Positions 1 through 13,071 of a stretch of DNA of 64,000 nucleotides are shown here, piece by piece (the first letter of the stretch is position 1; each line of letters starts with the position of its first letter). Position numbers and translations under genes: made by a program. The notes beneath the pieces are model-generated. The model was not told the DNA's origin and did no database searches. It saw nothing but the letters and a program-made list of their open reading frames with translations. This DNA comes from Archegozetes longisetosus (Eukaryota; Arthropoda; Arachnida; Sarcoptiformes; Trhypochthoniidae), in contig JAEMBT020000004.1 of NCBI GenBank assembly GCA_018873245.2, positions 5,132,573 to 5,196,572 of the forward strand, in the 5' to 3' direction.

Positions 1-2972
1 CTTTTCTGCTTCTAATGCCTTAAGTTTTTCTTCACATTTTTCAATATTTCTTTGAGATGTCTTGAGAGCAACATTTGCTTTACTTAACTCAGTATTGATT
101 CTATTTGTCTGCTCTTTAAGAGTTTCGACTTTTCTTCGTGCAGAACCAACTTTTTTATCCATAATATCCTTAATCTGATCGTTCAATGCTTCCAGTTCTT
201 CATCGAATTGGGAAGATTTTTGTGCTTCTTTTTCATACTTTTTCTTCTCTGTATTGTATGCGTCTTCAAGTTCTTTAACTCTTTTAGGATTAGGTGCCGC
301 ACTCGCCACTTTCTCCTCTTGATCTTTAATTGAGTTCTTGAGAGCTGATTGCAATTCGTCGAAGCGCTTGACTTCCATTTCGAACTGTGGCTTATTTTGT
401 TTCATAACATTGATATCTTTTGAAAGTCTTTCAGATTCTGCTCTAAGATCATCATATCTGTTATTGATTTCCGTTATTTTATTTTTCAATCTATAAACAA
501 CTTCTTCAAGTGCTTTGATCTCTTTTTCATCGACTTCAGTAACACCAACAGAAGATCCCATTCTTCCAGATAGAGGTCTTCCGCCTCCAGACATAGTTCC
601 CTGAATCTCAATAAGTTCTCCATTTAGCGTGACGACTCTATATCTTCTCTTTCCATAAGCAATTCTTGAGGCCTGGTCTAAATCATTAGCCACTAAAGTA
701 TCTCTTAATGCATAATAAAACGCTTTCCGAACTCGTTCATCATTAATACGAATTAAATCGAAAAGACGTGGAACTCCTTCGGGATAAGTTTCCCCTTCTT
801 TCCACTGAACTTTCAATTTATCCAAAGCTATGAAAGTAGTGCTGCCAATATTATGTTTCTTGAGAAATTCGACGCAGTCTTGTGCGTGATCTATAGTGTC
901 GGTCACGATATTATCGAGTGGTCCGCAAGCAGTAGAAATAGCGATATCGTATTTGGGGTCGATAGCACCTAGATCTCCAAGTCTGCCAAAAATGCCACTT
1001 AAAGTTCCCTTTCGTTTCTGTTCCATCAATGAATTAATTACTTTATTGCGTGAACTCGTATCCACTGCTGAGTTTCGCATCTCCATTAGTCTGTTGTTAT
1101 TAATTCTGTGCTCTTCGACTAATTTATTCTTTTCGTGCTCCAATTTCTCCATTTCTTTGTTATAATCATTTAGCTTCTGCTCTGCTAAAGGAATTTCAGT
1201 TTGGAATCTTTCAAGTGCTGTTCTCTTATCGCGCGCGTCATTAATAGTCTTTTCCAACTTGTAGTTCAACTGTTGAAGTTTCGATTTTTCGTTTTGTTCC
1301 TTACTTAAGTAGAGATCAAGCTCTGATTTTGCGACTTCCATCAGAGAACGCGCATCATTGACACCCTTTTGCAACTGAAGCAATTGTTTTTCAATTTCGT
1401 CTTTTCTTTTCTGGAGTGGTTCTGTGTCGCCCTTTATTTCACCCATAACAACAGCCAAGTGTTCTTCAGCCACTTTCATATCTTTGTCGAGTTGTTCTTT
1501 TTTAGCTGTCAATAAATCGATTTCTTCGGTACACTTTTGAGGCAATTTGAGCAAATCTTGCAATTTTTTATTCTCATTTTCTATGGTAGTTTCCAATTTC
1601 TTTCCTTTTGCTTTAGTATTTTTAAGCTTATCTCTCATCTGAACGTCCCGTCTTTCACATTCTTTATATTTTTCATTCAGATCTTCAGCTTTTTTGTTGA
1701 TAACAGAATATTCTTTACTCAATTGCTTTTGTTCTTCTTCAGCTTGTTCTCTATCTTTTTTCAATGTATTAATTTCTTGCATTGCATTTTGCAATATTTC
1801 GTTAGCCCTGTCGTACTCTTTTTGAGCCACTTCTTTGTCATTTTGTGCGTCATTCATGTAAGTTTGGTAGAGTTTACCCTTTTCGATAGTTATCTGATTT
1901 TCAGTCTCTAAGAACTTGAGGGCTTCGTTCTTGGCCTCTTCCAATGATTTCAACTCTTTCTCGACCACTTTGACTCTATTCATTTTCTCAGAACGCAATT
2001 CATTGGTTTCTTCGACTTTACGCGAGAGTTGACTCAATGGCTCCTTAAGCCTAGTGCTTCCAATAATATCTTCCAAGAACTCAAGCATTCCTGACTCGCC
2101 CTCACTCTCAGCTTTTGGTTTCATCAGAGCTATTTGTTCGACTTCTCCTTGAAGTATAAGAAATCTATTGTATCGCAAATCGATTCCATGCGACTGTAAC
2201 AGTTTTGAGACATCTTTAAATTGAACTCTTCGATCATTAATGCAATAATAAGCACTGTTATCTTTATTAGCGGTTCGGCTCACTGTAAACTCGGAGTCCT
2301 TAACCAATTCATAGTCATCGCCAGGCTATCAATCAATACAATCATACTTATCAGTTAAAAACAAACTTAGACTCAATTGAAATATGTCAATTACCTTATC
2401 ATTGATAAGTGCGAAGTGAACGATAACAGTACAGAATTTGAGATCAGGATACGCGTCGCTGTTATGAATCAAAATACTTAACTTCTTAGACCTCAACTTC
2501 TGTGCTCTATAGCCAAACACAAAAAGCATAGAATCGATTACGTTAGACTTTCCGCTACCATTTGGACCAACTATTGATGTGAAACTCTATTAGAAAAATC
2601 AAAACAACATAAATGTCAAATTTTTTATATGCACATGTCAATTAAAATTGATTACTTTATGAAAAGGTCCCAATATTTGTCTGTTTGCATACGATTTGAA
2701 GTTTATGTTTTCGATTTGTGTTATCACAAGTCGTGTTCCAGTCTCTTCACCACTATATGCAGGCGGAGGAGGGGGTTGGGGGATATAGATGTCACCAATT
2801 CCTACAAAAATAATCATAAATCATAATAAAATAAGTAATTTAGACTAGAAATCATGTTTGTTGTACTTCTTCCTCCTGGTTCGTCTTCGAACTCATTGTC
2901 CACCTCTTCCTCCATTTCTTCGTTCTCAACATTTGCTTCACTATTAGTGGCATTGTTTTTATTTGATGTCAT
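1..2972 (-). CDS. SMC4: Condensin subunit SMC4, N-terminal two thirds (runs off the window)
   Basis: ATPase core subunit of condensin, which pairs with SMC2 to compact mitotic chromosomes. Four exons read on the minus strand: 2972-2867, 2801-2656, 2586-2395 and 2335 to the left edge, all with GT-AG borders and matching phases. An acidic N-terminus is followed by a proline run, a TRLVIT..NFKSY segment and the Walker A motif GPNGSGKS at 2586-2530. Right after it comes MLFVFGYRAQKLRSKKLS, nearly identical to animal SMC4. The last exon gives the first long coiled coil, then the hinge (about 1040-540; GTLSGIFGRLGDLG and GTMSGGGRPLSGRMGSS), then the start of the returning coil. The C-terminal half with signature motif and Walker B lies outside the window. 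About 926 residues are present of roughly 1300 usual. The start ATG at 2972 is the first in frame; an upstream ATG meets a stop at once. Family assignment is very sure; exon 1 is slightly less so because its donor (gtacaa) is weak. Confidence 0.95.
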
Positions 2973-3475
2973 TTTAGTTCATTTAGTCAGTCATTTATCC
3001 GCCAGTCAGTTGATTGAAATGAATTGTTTCGAACAACAGTTTTCAACAACGTCTCACTAATGGCGGGAAAACTTTCTTTTTGTACTGAAAATATTATTAC
3101 GTCATCATAAGTATAAACCGGTTATAGCTCGCAATTCGGTATTTGGTTTGCGATTCAAATATAAAGGCGATCAAAATGAAAGTCAATAGTTTCAGTGAAC
3201 ATCTCTACTATCCATTGCAAAATAAATGCAAACATAGACTAAATTTCAATAACAAATACCTTAATATTTAAATGTAATGAAATACGATATGTTTGTATGC
3301 AGATAGTGATAAATATTTGTGAGAAAGACTATAAATGAAGTGAAAAAGTCGAATCAGAAGTTGGGCGATGTTGTCATAAATCATATTTTTATGAGTGAAA
3401 TGACTGCAAACAAATATGATAAGGGCAAGAAGAGAATGAAATCATTTTATAGCAGCTGTAACAACAGTTTTAGTT
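2973..3475. promoter_or_regulatory. Short gap between divergent SMC4 and UXS1, probable bidirectional promoter
   Basis: About 500 bp separate the two start codons, which point away from each other. No ORF of note lies here. Both genes' 5' leaders and core promoters must fall within it unless a distant leader exon exists. I could not pick out a definite TATA box or initiator. Confidence 0.4.
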
Positions 3476-4772
3476 ATGAAAAGGCTTAACAGATTCATTA
3501 TAAATAAGATGACATTCTTTTATTCACTACTTTGTATTGTTTCACTCGTTTTCGGTAAGTGTTGATGTCCTGAATTAATTTTATTGATGCACTCATAACA
3601 GAATAGCTAATAAAAAAACTTATAAAAATGGCATTACTTAACTTACCCTTTCAGTATTTTCAACGTACACTCATTTAGTGGACTCAGTCGAAGACGACAT
3701 TAGCGAACAAAACCACCTTCTCAGGAATCAAATCAATGTCTTAGAGAATCGTATTTCTAAATTAGAGCGAAATTCTCCGCGAGCATACCCGAAAGTTTCG
3801 CGTCTATCCTATGCTGATCGCAAACGTATATTAATCACAGGCGGTGCTGGTTTTGTCGGTTCACATCTTTTGGATAGACTTCTGATGAGTGGACATGAAG
3901 TGACAGTTGTCGACAACTTCTTCACTGGTCGTAAGCGTAATATTGAACACTGGATCGGACACGAAAACTTCGAATTAATACATCACGACATCGTTAATCC
4001 TCTTTATATAGAGGTGGATCAGATATATCACTTGGCATCGCCCGCATCGCCACCTCATTATATGTTCAATCCTGTAAAGACTATCAAAACAAATACTGTA
4101 GGAACCATCAATATGTTAGGACTCGCTAAAAGAGTCGGTGCAAAAGTGTTAGTTGCGTCCACTTCTGAGGTTTACGGTGATCCGGAAGTTCATCCACAGA
4201 ATGAGGAATACTGGGGCCATGTGAACCCTATTGGTCCACGTTCTTGTTATGATGAGGGCAAAAGAGTTGCAGAATCTCTAAGTTATGCCTACGCCAAACA
4301 AGAGAAAGTTGACGTTAGAGTGGCGCGAATTTTCAACACATATGGCCCGCGAATGCATATCAACGATGGAAGAGTTGTTTCAAATTTTATTTCTCAAGCA
4401 TTGCAGAACGAATCGATTACAGTTTACGGTTCGGGCAAACAAACGCGTTCTTTTCAATATATAAGTGATTTAGTGGAAGGTTTAATTGCTTTGATGAACT
4501 CAAACTTCACCTCACCCGTGAATTTAGGTAATCCTGAAGAGTATTCAATTCGCGAGTTCGCGACTGTGATCAAAAACTTAGTCGGAGGTTCGAGTGATAT
4601 TGTTTATAAAGACAGTGTTGAAGACGATCCTCAGCGACGTAGACCAGACATTTCTCGTGCCATGAAATTTCTTAATTGGTTTCCAAGAGTTTCGCTCAAA
4701 GAAGGTCTCAAAAAGACAATGGACTACTTTAGACAAGAATTGCTGCACGCAAATGCCAAAGACGCGTATTAG
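3476..4772 (+). CDS. UXS1: UDP-glucuronate decarboxylase (UDP-xylose synthase)
   Basis: Converts UDP-glucuronate to UDP-xylose with bound NAD+ in the Golgi/ER lumen; UDP-xylose begins glycosaminoglycan chains. Two exons, 3476-3554 and 3655-4772, joined in phase 1, give 398 residues (human about 420). The first exon supplies a short basic tail and a membrane anchor (residues about 12-28), as in a type II Golgi enzyme. A short coiled-coil stem follows (about 37-65). The Rossmann glycine motif GGAGFVG is at about 89-95, the STSEVYGDP segment at about 195-203, and the catalytic YxxxK as YDEGK at about 225-229. The C-terminus keeps the RRRPDISRA segment. The reading frame from 3678 alone would miss the anchor; it begins with GTG inside exon 2, so the ATG at 3476 is the better start. 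All key residues are intact. Confidence 0.95.
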
Positions 4773-5480
4773 TTCTCATAATGTGTCCTCAATTCAACAG
4801 TTATTATGATTTCTGATAAATAGATTGTCAAATATTATAATTAGTCAGATAATTCGATTATCATAAACTAATGGATTTATGTTTTGAATCAGCACAATCT
4901 TGAATATGAGCTTCAGTTTTAAATTTGACTAAAGTTTTATCCTCGTTTTAAAGTCCAATCATTTTGTATTTCATGTTATAAATGATTAATTTTTCATAAA
5001 TTTATCTCAAAATTCAAGAATAGATTATCTGAAAATAAGATATATCTTGTAAATATTGAAAATTATGTATCAATTTAAATATTGACGAAAAAAGGTTTGC
5101 TTTATTTAAAAACCAATCATTTCTAGTCCCATTAATAATTTTTCGATTCTCTACCTTTGCATTAACTCTGTTCATAAATCTTGATCTACTGACACAGTAT
5201 GGGAATCTCAAAGTTCTACTTTAAAAGTTTACACGAGTTTTCTTTGGGAAAAATAAGTACATTTTTTTATATCTCCCATATATTCTTACCAAATATAGAA
5301 TTTTAGAAAACTTTATAGAGGTTAATAAATTTTACATATTCTTTCATATTTCAAATGTCAGTTCTTACTACAGTTCTGATTTACTTTAAAGCCAGTTTCT
5401 TAAATTCTTATACTATGATAAACAAATTAAAATTCGGATTATCAATGTCAATTTTGATTTTAATGAATAAAAATGAAGTA

Positions 5481-6032
5481 CAGTCGAGTTTCTCTAAAAT
5501 AAAGTCGGATATAGTGAGCAGCTCGCTATAATGAACAAATTTTCAAAAATTATTTCGTTCTCAGACTATACACACTATCCTATATAGCGAACACTTATTA
5601 CCAGGTCGTTCAGAAAGTTTTAAAGTGCAAGAGTCTTATCAAAGAAAAATTGATCTCGAGTCGGTCATTGAATTAGTTATTATTTCAAACCTAAAACCTA
5701 TTATTTTCATCAAAGTCGAATTAATAGGTTTTATTTTGTGACAATTTAAACCCTACGACTCAACAATTTTCCGAACGTGCTCTCGACTGAGATCCATTCA
5801 AATATTTGGAAAGTTATGTTGAGTCGAAGTTTAATTTGTTAAAAAATAAAAACTATTAATTCGATTCTGATGAAAACACAGGTTTTAGGTTTGAAATAAT
5901 GACTAACTCAATGACCAAATCGGAGTCAATTTTTCTCCGCTAGACGCTTATACTTTAAAACTTTCTGAATGATCTAGTATGATCAACCGATTTTCAGTGT
6001 GTTAGACTGTTCTTTATAGCGAGAGGTGACTG
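5481..6032. mobile_element. Tigger/pogo-like non-autonomous DNA transposon, interrupted by another element
   Basis: The left end reads CAGTCGAGTTTCTC and the right end, reverse-complemented, CAGTCACCTCTCGC. Both are bordered by TA (5479-5480 and 6033-6034), the target duplication of the Tc1/mariner/pogo superfamily. Both ends carry the tATAgCgaac-type motif seen in Tigger-like elements of many animals. No transposase frame remains, so it is a miniature element. Its middle is occupied by a separate palindromic element (5601-5977). Confidence 0.75.
5601..5977. mobile_element. Palindromic mariner-like MITE with long inverted repeats, nested in the Tigger-like element
   Basis: The two arms are near mirror images for well over 100 bp. 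The left arm begins CCAGGTCGTTCAGAAAGT; the right arm read backwards begins CTAGATCATTCAGAAAGT. Shared inner blocks include TTTCAAACCTAAAACCT (5687-5703 and the reverse complement near 5884-5900). TA flanks both ends (5599-5600, 5978-5979). The YYAGRTC start fits mariner terminal repeats. There is no coding capacity. Confidence 0.8.
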
Positions 6033-6728
6033 TAGTCAATTTTTGATTTTTTTAGATAAGAGTTTCTGAACCATTTTTCAAGTGAAAAGAAAGTCGAACT
6101 CTAGGTTTTCAAAGAGCTTTTTTACCGGAATCTGATTTGATAAATATGATTAATATATTTGATCTGGAAAGTTCAGAGTCTTAATGAGTTGGGATTCTTT
6201 CAAGAGTGTGATAAAACAATTGAGTGAGAGACAAAAATAGTTAAGTATTCAGGAATTGTTGTGTAAGACCGATCTAATAAGTTAAATATAAATATCTAAT
6301 TTATGAAGAAATTTTACGGGCTCAGGTTAATTATAGCTAGAATTAGGTTACTTTCAACAGGAATTATGGCTATATTGAAAGTCGCAGAATCGGTTATTTT
6401 GATACAAAATAGACTCGTTCAATACAGGATTCACACAATATACATACGCTCAACAAACTAAACTTATAAAATATAAATGTGTTTTAAAAACTAGTTTAAG
6501 TTTAATCTAATATTAGTTAGTAAATGATTACAGTACTTTAACCACCTAATAATATTTAGCGAAATTTAAGGGCTGGAAAAGGAGAAGTGACTTGTAATTA
6601 GAGTTGACTGTAAAAGCATTGCATTCTCCAAGCATTGATTTCCTCAAAAACATGCGTTTTCGCATTACTTTTGTGATGTCTTAAATAAATAGTCCTGTTC
6701 ACAATATTTTGACAATTAATGCATAGGA

Positions 6729-9014
6729 ATGGGTCCACGAAATCGTAAGACAAGCGCTCATCACAGCCATAACAAGAATAAATCAGTGAAAAGATTCGAT
6801 AAAACATCTAATAATAATGAATCGGCGTCTGCAAAATCATTGCAAACAATCGCAAAATCAATAAATACTAAATCATTGAAGTATTCATTTATTTGTTTAG
6901 TTGATTTATTTGATTATTTCACTTACTTATCATAACTATTATTGTAAACTAAAAATAATTTAATTGAAATATTAGCGAAAAGCGTGAGAATGCAATCCAC
7001 CACTTGATGGGTCCGTGGAGTCCTTCGGCGTCGACCGCATTCAAGGCTTTACTGTCTGCTCGATTATGTGCTGCCGTGTGGAATAATATAACAGATTGTG
7101 ACGAAACGTTTAATTATTGGGAACCGACCCATTACCTGATCCACGGGACAGGGTTCCAGACGTGGGAATACTCACCACTGTATGCAATTCGTTCGTACGC
7201 TTTCCTCTGGATCTACGCTTTGCCTGCTTTTATATATTCGCATCTGATTCAAGGCAACCAGTTGCTTGTCTTCTATTATACTCGATGCATACTTGCGTTC
7301 TGTTGTGCTCTCTGTGAGACTTATCTTTACAGGTATGATACCAACAGTTGACTAATAGTGTAGGACTTGACCAATAGATTGATATTTGATTATTAACAGA
7401 GGAATTTCGCGACAATTCGGTCCATCTATTGCTCGCTTATTTCTATTCTTCATGGTTTTATCAAATGGAATGTTCATCTCTTCGACCGCATTTTTGCCGA
7501 GTTCTTTCTCGATGTATATGACGGCGCTCGCATTCGGGGCATGGCTTCAACAACATTACAAAATAGTAATCTTGACGACAGCAATAAGCACTTTAATCGG
7601 CTGGCCATTCGCTGCGTTACTTGGGTTTGTTCAATGATAGAAATATTTATTCTCAAATCAAACTGATTTATTATTTTTGTCATTGAAGTCTTCCGATTGC
7701 CGTTGAAATGCTTATCAATAAAAAGAAGCGAATTTTCTTTGCCAAGTGGTCGGCTATAATTGGGTGTTCAGTTGTGGTAATTTAAAATTACTATTATCAA
7801 GAATTGTTATATTTCAATATTTAATTGAATTGATTTTGAAATTTTAGTTGCCATTAGTTCTAATCGACACCTACTATTACGGAAAGCTAGTTTTAGCCCC
7901 AGTCAATATAGTCCTCTATAACGTATTCAGTTCTCACGGACCTGATTTATACGGAACTGAGCCCTGGTATTTCTATTTTATGAATTTATTCCTCAACTTC
8001 AATCTAGTCTTTGTAGTCTCACTGGCAGCTGTTCCCATAATGGTATTTATTACTTTAATGTATAATTAAGATCTTAACGAAATGGGTGATTAATTTTCTT
8101 ATTGTTCAAATTTGAAGGCATGCTGTAAGCTATTAGTTAAGTCGAAGCGAAACATTGTCAACTCTAGTCATATAATCTGTGTATCATCAATGTTGCTCTG
8201 GTTTATAGTATTCTTCAGTCAACCACATAAAGAAGAACGATTCATATATCCAGCCTATCCTTTCATCTGTTTGTCAGCTGCATTTGCAATAGAAATGGTT
8301 CAGAAGGCATTAACAGCTATTATTCCGCGATTGATTTATTTTTACTCATCTTTAGTTCTAATATTTGTGATTGTATTCGCTTTTCTGTCTATATCGAGAG
8401 GATTAGCGCTATATAAAGGTAACTATTGAGTCATAAATTAGTGTTTGAAAGACCTAATAGCACTAAATGAATTTGGTTTGTGGTGTATTGAAGGCTATCA
8501 TGCGCCATTAGACATATATATGGAACTCGGAAGAATACATCAAGAATACAATATATCGTCAGTTCAAAAACCGGTCAACGTATGTGTTGGCAAGGAGTGG
8601 TACCGGTATCCTTCAAGCTTCTTCCTACCTGCACCACAATGGAAACTACAATTCATTGAATCAGAATTTCGTGGACAATTGCCCAAACCTTATGCGGAGG
8701 GAAGCGGTGCAACTCGAATCATCCCTTCCCACATGAATGATCTGAATCTGGAAGAGCCGTCTCGCTACTTAAATGTGTCTGAGTGTCATTTCTTAATCGA
8801 TACGGACACTAATGAAGTGAATGATCGAGAATCACAGTACTCTCGAGATTCAGAGAACTGGGAAAAAGTACAATCATATCCATTTCTTGACGCTAAAAAC
8901 TCTCCCACTCTGTTTCGAGCCTTTTATGTCCCTTTCATCACTGAATCCAAATGCAATTATGTTGACTATAATCTATTGCGAAACAAACACTTGAATTTCT
9001 CTTTTGATACTTAA
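6729..9014 (+). CDS. ALG9: Alpha-1,2-mannosyltransferase ALG9
   Basis: ER membrane enzyme that adds the seventh and ninth mannoses, from dolichol-phosphate-mannose, to the lipid-linked oligosaccharide for N-glycosylation (GT22 family). Seven exons: 6729-6880, 6976-7332, 7400-7624, 7689-7776, 7848-8042, 8118-8418 and 8494-9014. All have GT-AG borders and join in frame to 612 residues (human 611). The lumenal loop motif DCDETFNYWEPTHYL is at about 91-105. FQTWEYSP, SSTAFLPSSF, HGPDLYGTEPWYFY, QPHKEERF and VCVGKEWYR follow in family order. Many hydrophobic membrane segments lie between about 65 and 460. The C-terminal third is a hydrophilic lumenal domain. The basic N-terminus is unlike the human one but continuous with the rest. 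ATG 6729 is the only in-frame start in exon 1. High certainty. Confidence 0.95.
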
Positions 9015-9908
9015 AGAATTAACTTAAATGTCAATTGGTTGCGTATCAAAAGTTTTATACCCTTTTTCTTAGTCAAGTTTCTCATCAGATCTCAGATAAG
9101 ATCAAGTTTCTCATATCTATGTATAAATGCAAGGGAGATGCTTTGCAAGTTTTATGCTTAGCTTAAAAGATTTTTCAATGTTGAAAAGTAAAAGTGAAAG
9201 TAACAAGCATTAATATATAATAGTTTTTAATTCACTAAAGATTTTAATATACAAAATAATTACATACGATTTGAAGAATCTTTATTACTTTTTATTTATA
9301 TGATTAAAAAGTTGTGAGTGCCTCTCTTGCATTTATATATAGAGGTATCTTCAACTTATACTATGTAAAAGTTTGCAAAGCTTTCAGTTGGTAAAAGATT
9401 TATATAAGAGAGTCATGTTTGTCAGATATTATGTGTGTTTTGTGTGACACACAAATCAAGGATTCACCGAATTGAGTGTAGACTTAGGATTTTTGTCAGT
9501 ACAGTAATACTTCGAAGTAGTGAATCGTGGGGTCCGGTATTTTGCACTCACTACAACGAGGTTTCACTATAAAAAGATTAATATATATGTGGAGTCCAGA
9601 GTTTGGCGTTGGTTATGTTGAGCATGAGTATAAAGAGGTTTGGTATAAAGGGGTTGATTATATTGAGATGTGACTGTATATAATTGCAATGCATGCTAGC
9701 GTGGGAGTGACTTCAGGGCTTAAGTCATTGGAGTAAACATATGCATGTATTTGACATAACTTTAATTGTCGGTAATATTAAACTCATTTTGATTGAATTT
9801 AATTCATTTATTTAATATTAAAGTCGAATATGATGTGAATTTATATTTGTAAAAAGTTGTAATATATTGAACGATATCAATAAAATTAGACTTTGATGTG
9901 AATAAGTA
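9015..9908. other. Gene-free spacer between ALG9 and the SPRYD7-like gene
   Basis: AT-rich, no supportable coding sequence. It holds one small transposon remnant (9502-9676), annotated separately. Confidence 0.6.
9502..9676. mobile_element. Short Tigger-like MITE
   Basis: 175 bp bounded by TA on both sides (9500-9501, 9677-9678). The left end is CAGTAATACTTCGAAG; the right end reverse-complemented is CAGTCACATCTCAATA, an imperfect inverted repeat. The interior has paired ACAACGAGGTTTCACTATA and TATAAAGGGGTTGATTATA motifs typical of Tigger-type miniature elements. No coding capacity. Confidence 0.65.
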
Positions 9909-10771
9909 ATGGATTGTCTATTTTGTATTCGCCATTGTTTTGGTATTTCTGGTCAAACTTCACATTCATTGGTTAAGGACCAATTGATACCTAAAGTAGT
10001 TCTCGACACTTCAACTATGGGTTTGTCTTCTTACAAATCTATATCTATTTATTTGACATACTAATCCACTTTTTTCTTACAATCAAATCAACACAATCAC
10101 AGGTAATGATGTGGTGATCGTTAAAAAAGGACACAGAATTTGTGGCACTGGGGGTGCGATCAGTACATCACCAATTGTACAAAATAAAGCTTACTTTGAA
10201 GTCAAAATTCAACAAACAGGTTCAAAATTAACTATAATTTATAGACTATACAAATTGCACATTAGCTCAATCGATAATCTGACAAAACATAGCTGTCAAT
10301 ATGTAATCATATTTTGACGAAACATCAGCGTTTTTAAGTCTTAACACTTCAATTTGACTGTGATTTAACAATGTTTCTAAAGAAAATGCATTGATTTTTA
10401 TTTAAGGTGTTTGGGGAATAGGACTAGCGACTTCCAACGCGAACCTGAATTCGGTTCCGTTAGGCGTCGATAGTCAGAGTTGGGTTTTAAGACAAGACGG
10501 AAAGATGGTCCATGACAATAAAACAATATATACTTTGAATGAAGAGTTACAAGAAAGCGATGTAATCGGTGTCACATATGATCACATTGAGCTCAAGTTT
10601 TATATCAATAACAAACCGGTCGATTTTGCTATAACTGGTGTGAAAGGAAGCGAAATATATCCTGTTCTCTATGTCGATGATGGGGCGATTCTGGACGCGG
10701 CTTTCACTTCATTTCAATTCGATCCTCCGTTCGGCTTCGATCGGATATTAGTCGAAAAGTCATTACTCTAA
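9909..10771 (+). CDS. SPRYD7: SPRY domain-containing protein 7-like
   Basis: A single SPRY/B30.2 domain protein, a protein-interaction fold; the cellular role of the family is not established. Three exons, 9909-10020, 10103-10219 and 10407-10771, join in phase 1 each time to give 197 residues (human 196). A Cys-rich start (CLFCIRHC) is followed by VVIVKKGHRICGTGG, NKAYFEVKIQ, GVWGIGLAT, VIGVTYDHIELKFYIN and YPVLYVDDGAILD, matching SPRYD7 along its full length. The ATG at 9909 aligns with the family start. It lies tail to tail with NKAP (stop codons 248 bp apart). Confidence 0.92.
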
Positions 10772-11018
10772 ACTTACAGACACCAATCTCTCACTCACTC
10801 ATTTAATAGCTATTATTTGCGTTAATTTCTCAACTGATTTGATGGCATTTTTATTTAAAGAAAATTTAATTTTTTTAAGCACTTAAAATAATTATAAGTA
10901 TACTTAATGTTAATACGATATATTTAAAGATATGAAAATGACGTACAATATGTGAATAAATGACTATAAATACATTTGAAAGAAACGAAGTTATAGTAAA
11001 ATAAACGGAATAAAATAT

Positions 11019-12028
<1,010 letters not shown>

Positions 12029-13071
12029 AATTAAAAATTAATGATCATACAATCATTAGTTTTATAGTTTAAGAAAATACGATTCAGTTTTGTTGATACG
12101 AATGTTGACAAACATGTAAAACCAAATTGAGGGAAAGTATATTCAATGCGTTAGAGTTTCTATAGACTACGTTCAGTCGTTTTACAGATAAACTTTATGA
12201 GCAAATCTCTCTCTTCTTATTACAACTCTTCTTCAGTTCTTCTTTTAGGCTTTTGTTTGAAGAATAACTTCAGCGTAGTTTTAGACAAAATAAAAATATG
12301 GAACTAGTGCTAATGAAAGAGCCTCTGCTCAAAAGTTTTACTGAACGTAAGACATTTTAGGTAAAGTTTGTTAACTCGCTCTTTCAAGTCAATTTCAAAC
12401 CAGTAGTCAAACTTTTTCCTGACACTAAGCTTTCTATTTAAGTGATGATGATTGGGAACGTATTTATTATGTCTATATTACTTTAATGAGCAATTCAACC
12501 AAGTGGTGAAGCAAATTCATATCTAACAATTGAAAAATTGCGCTCACAATGCCCTCAAAGCGTTCACCTGAAGTCTCAAAAAACTGTAACAATATATATA
12601 TCTATAAATTTAACTTGATTTCTACTCGCATCTCGAACTATTGTTGAAAGTTGAGCATGCATTATCGCGACAGGCTGTCATTTAAGTTTGATATGAAATG
12701 GCGCCAGCCTAGACAGCTCTATCTAATACGTTGATGGAGTTAAACTCTTGCTTTCGATAACTTAAAACCTATTAAATCTGTGCCCGTTCAGCACAATCTA
12801 TAAAACTAAGATTAGGAATTTTCTCTTGTTATCACCATTTGTAACAATAGATGAGGCCTTAATTTCAAAGTGTGAATTAAATCATGAAAATTTATTGAAA
12901 AAGTTATAGACATTAGACTAATAAAAGTTTTCAGTTTAATGAGTAAGAAATATTGAATGTTTTACTCAGTGTTACTCAGAAATTCAGACACAGAAATGAG
13001 TCAAAAAACAAAACTCTGCCATAAATATTCAATTTTACAGTTCTTTCAAAAACTTTATATGACTTTCGATT
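12029..13071. other. Gene-free spacer between NKAP and CUL4
   Basis: About 1 kb, AT-rich, between the NKAP start and the CUL4 stop. It must contain the NKAP promoter and the CUL4 3' UTR. I see no other gene or repeat in it. Confidence 0.5.

Larger units (their letters stand above)
4773..6728. other. Gene-free spacer between UXS1 and ALG9
   Basis: AT-rich spacer of about 2 kb. Besides the transposon remnants annotated separately (5481-6032), I see no supportable gene. The 65-residue minus-strand frame at 5014-5211 is short and unlike any family I know. Confidence 0.6.

Noticed and set aside
896-1911. Plus-strand frames at 896-1165 and 1537-1911
   Set aside because: They lie antisense to the SMC4 hinge and coiled coil; the coding signal is on the minus strand.
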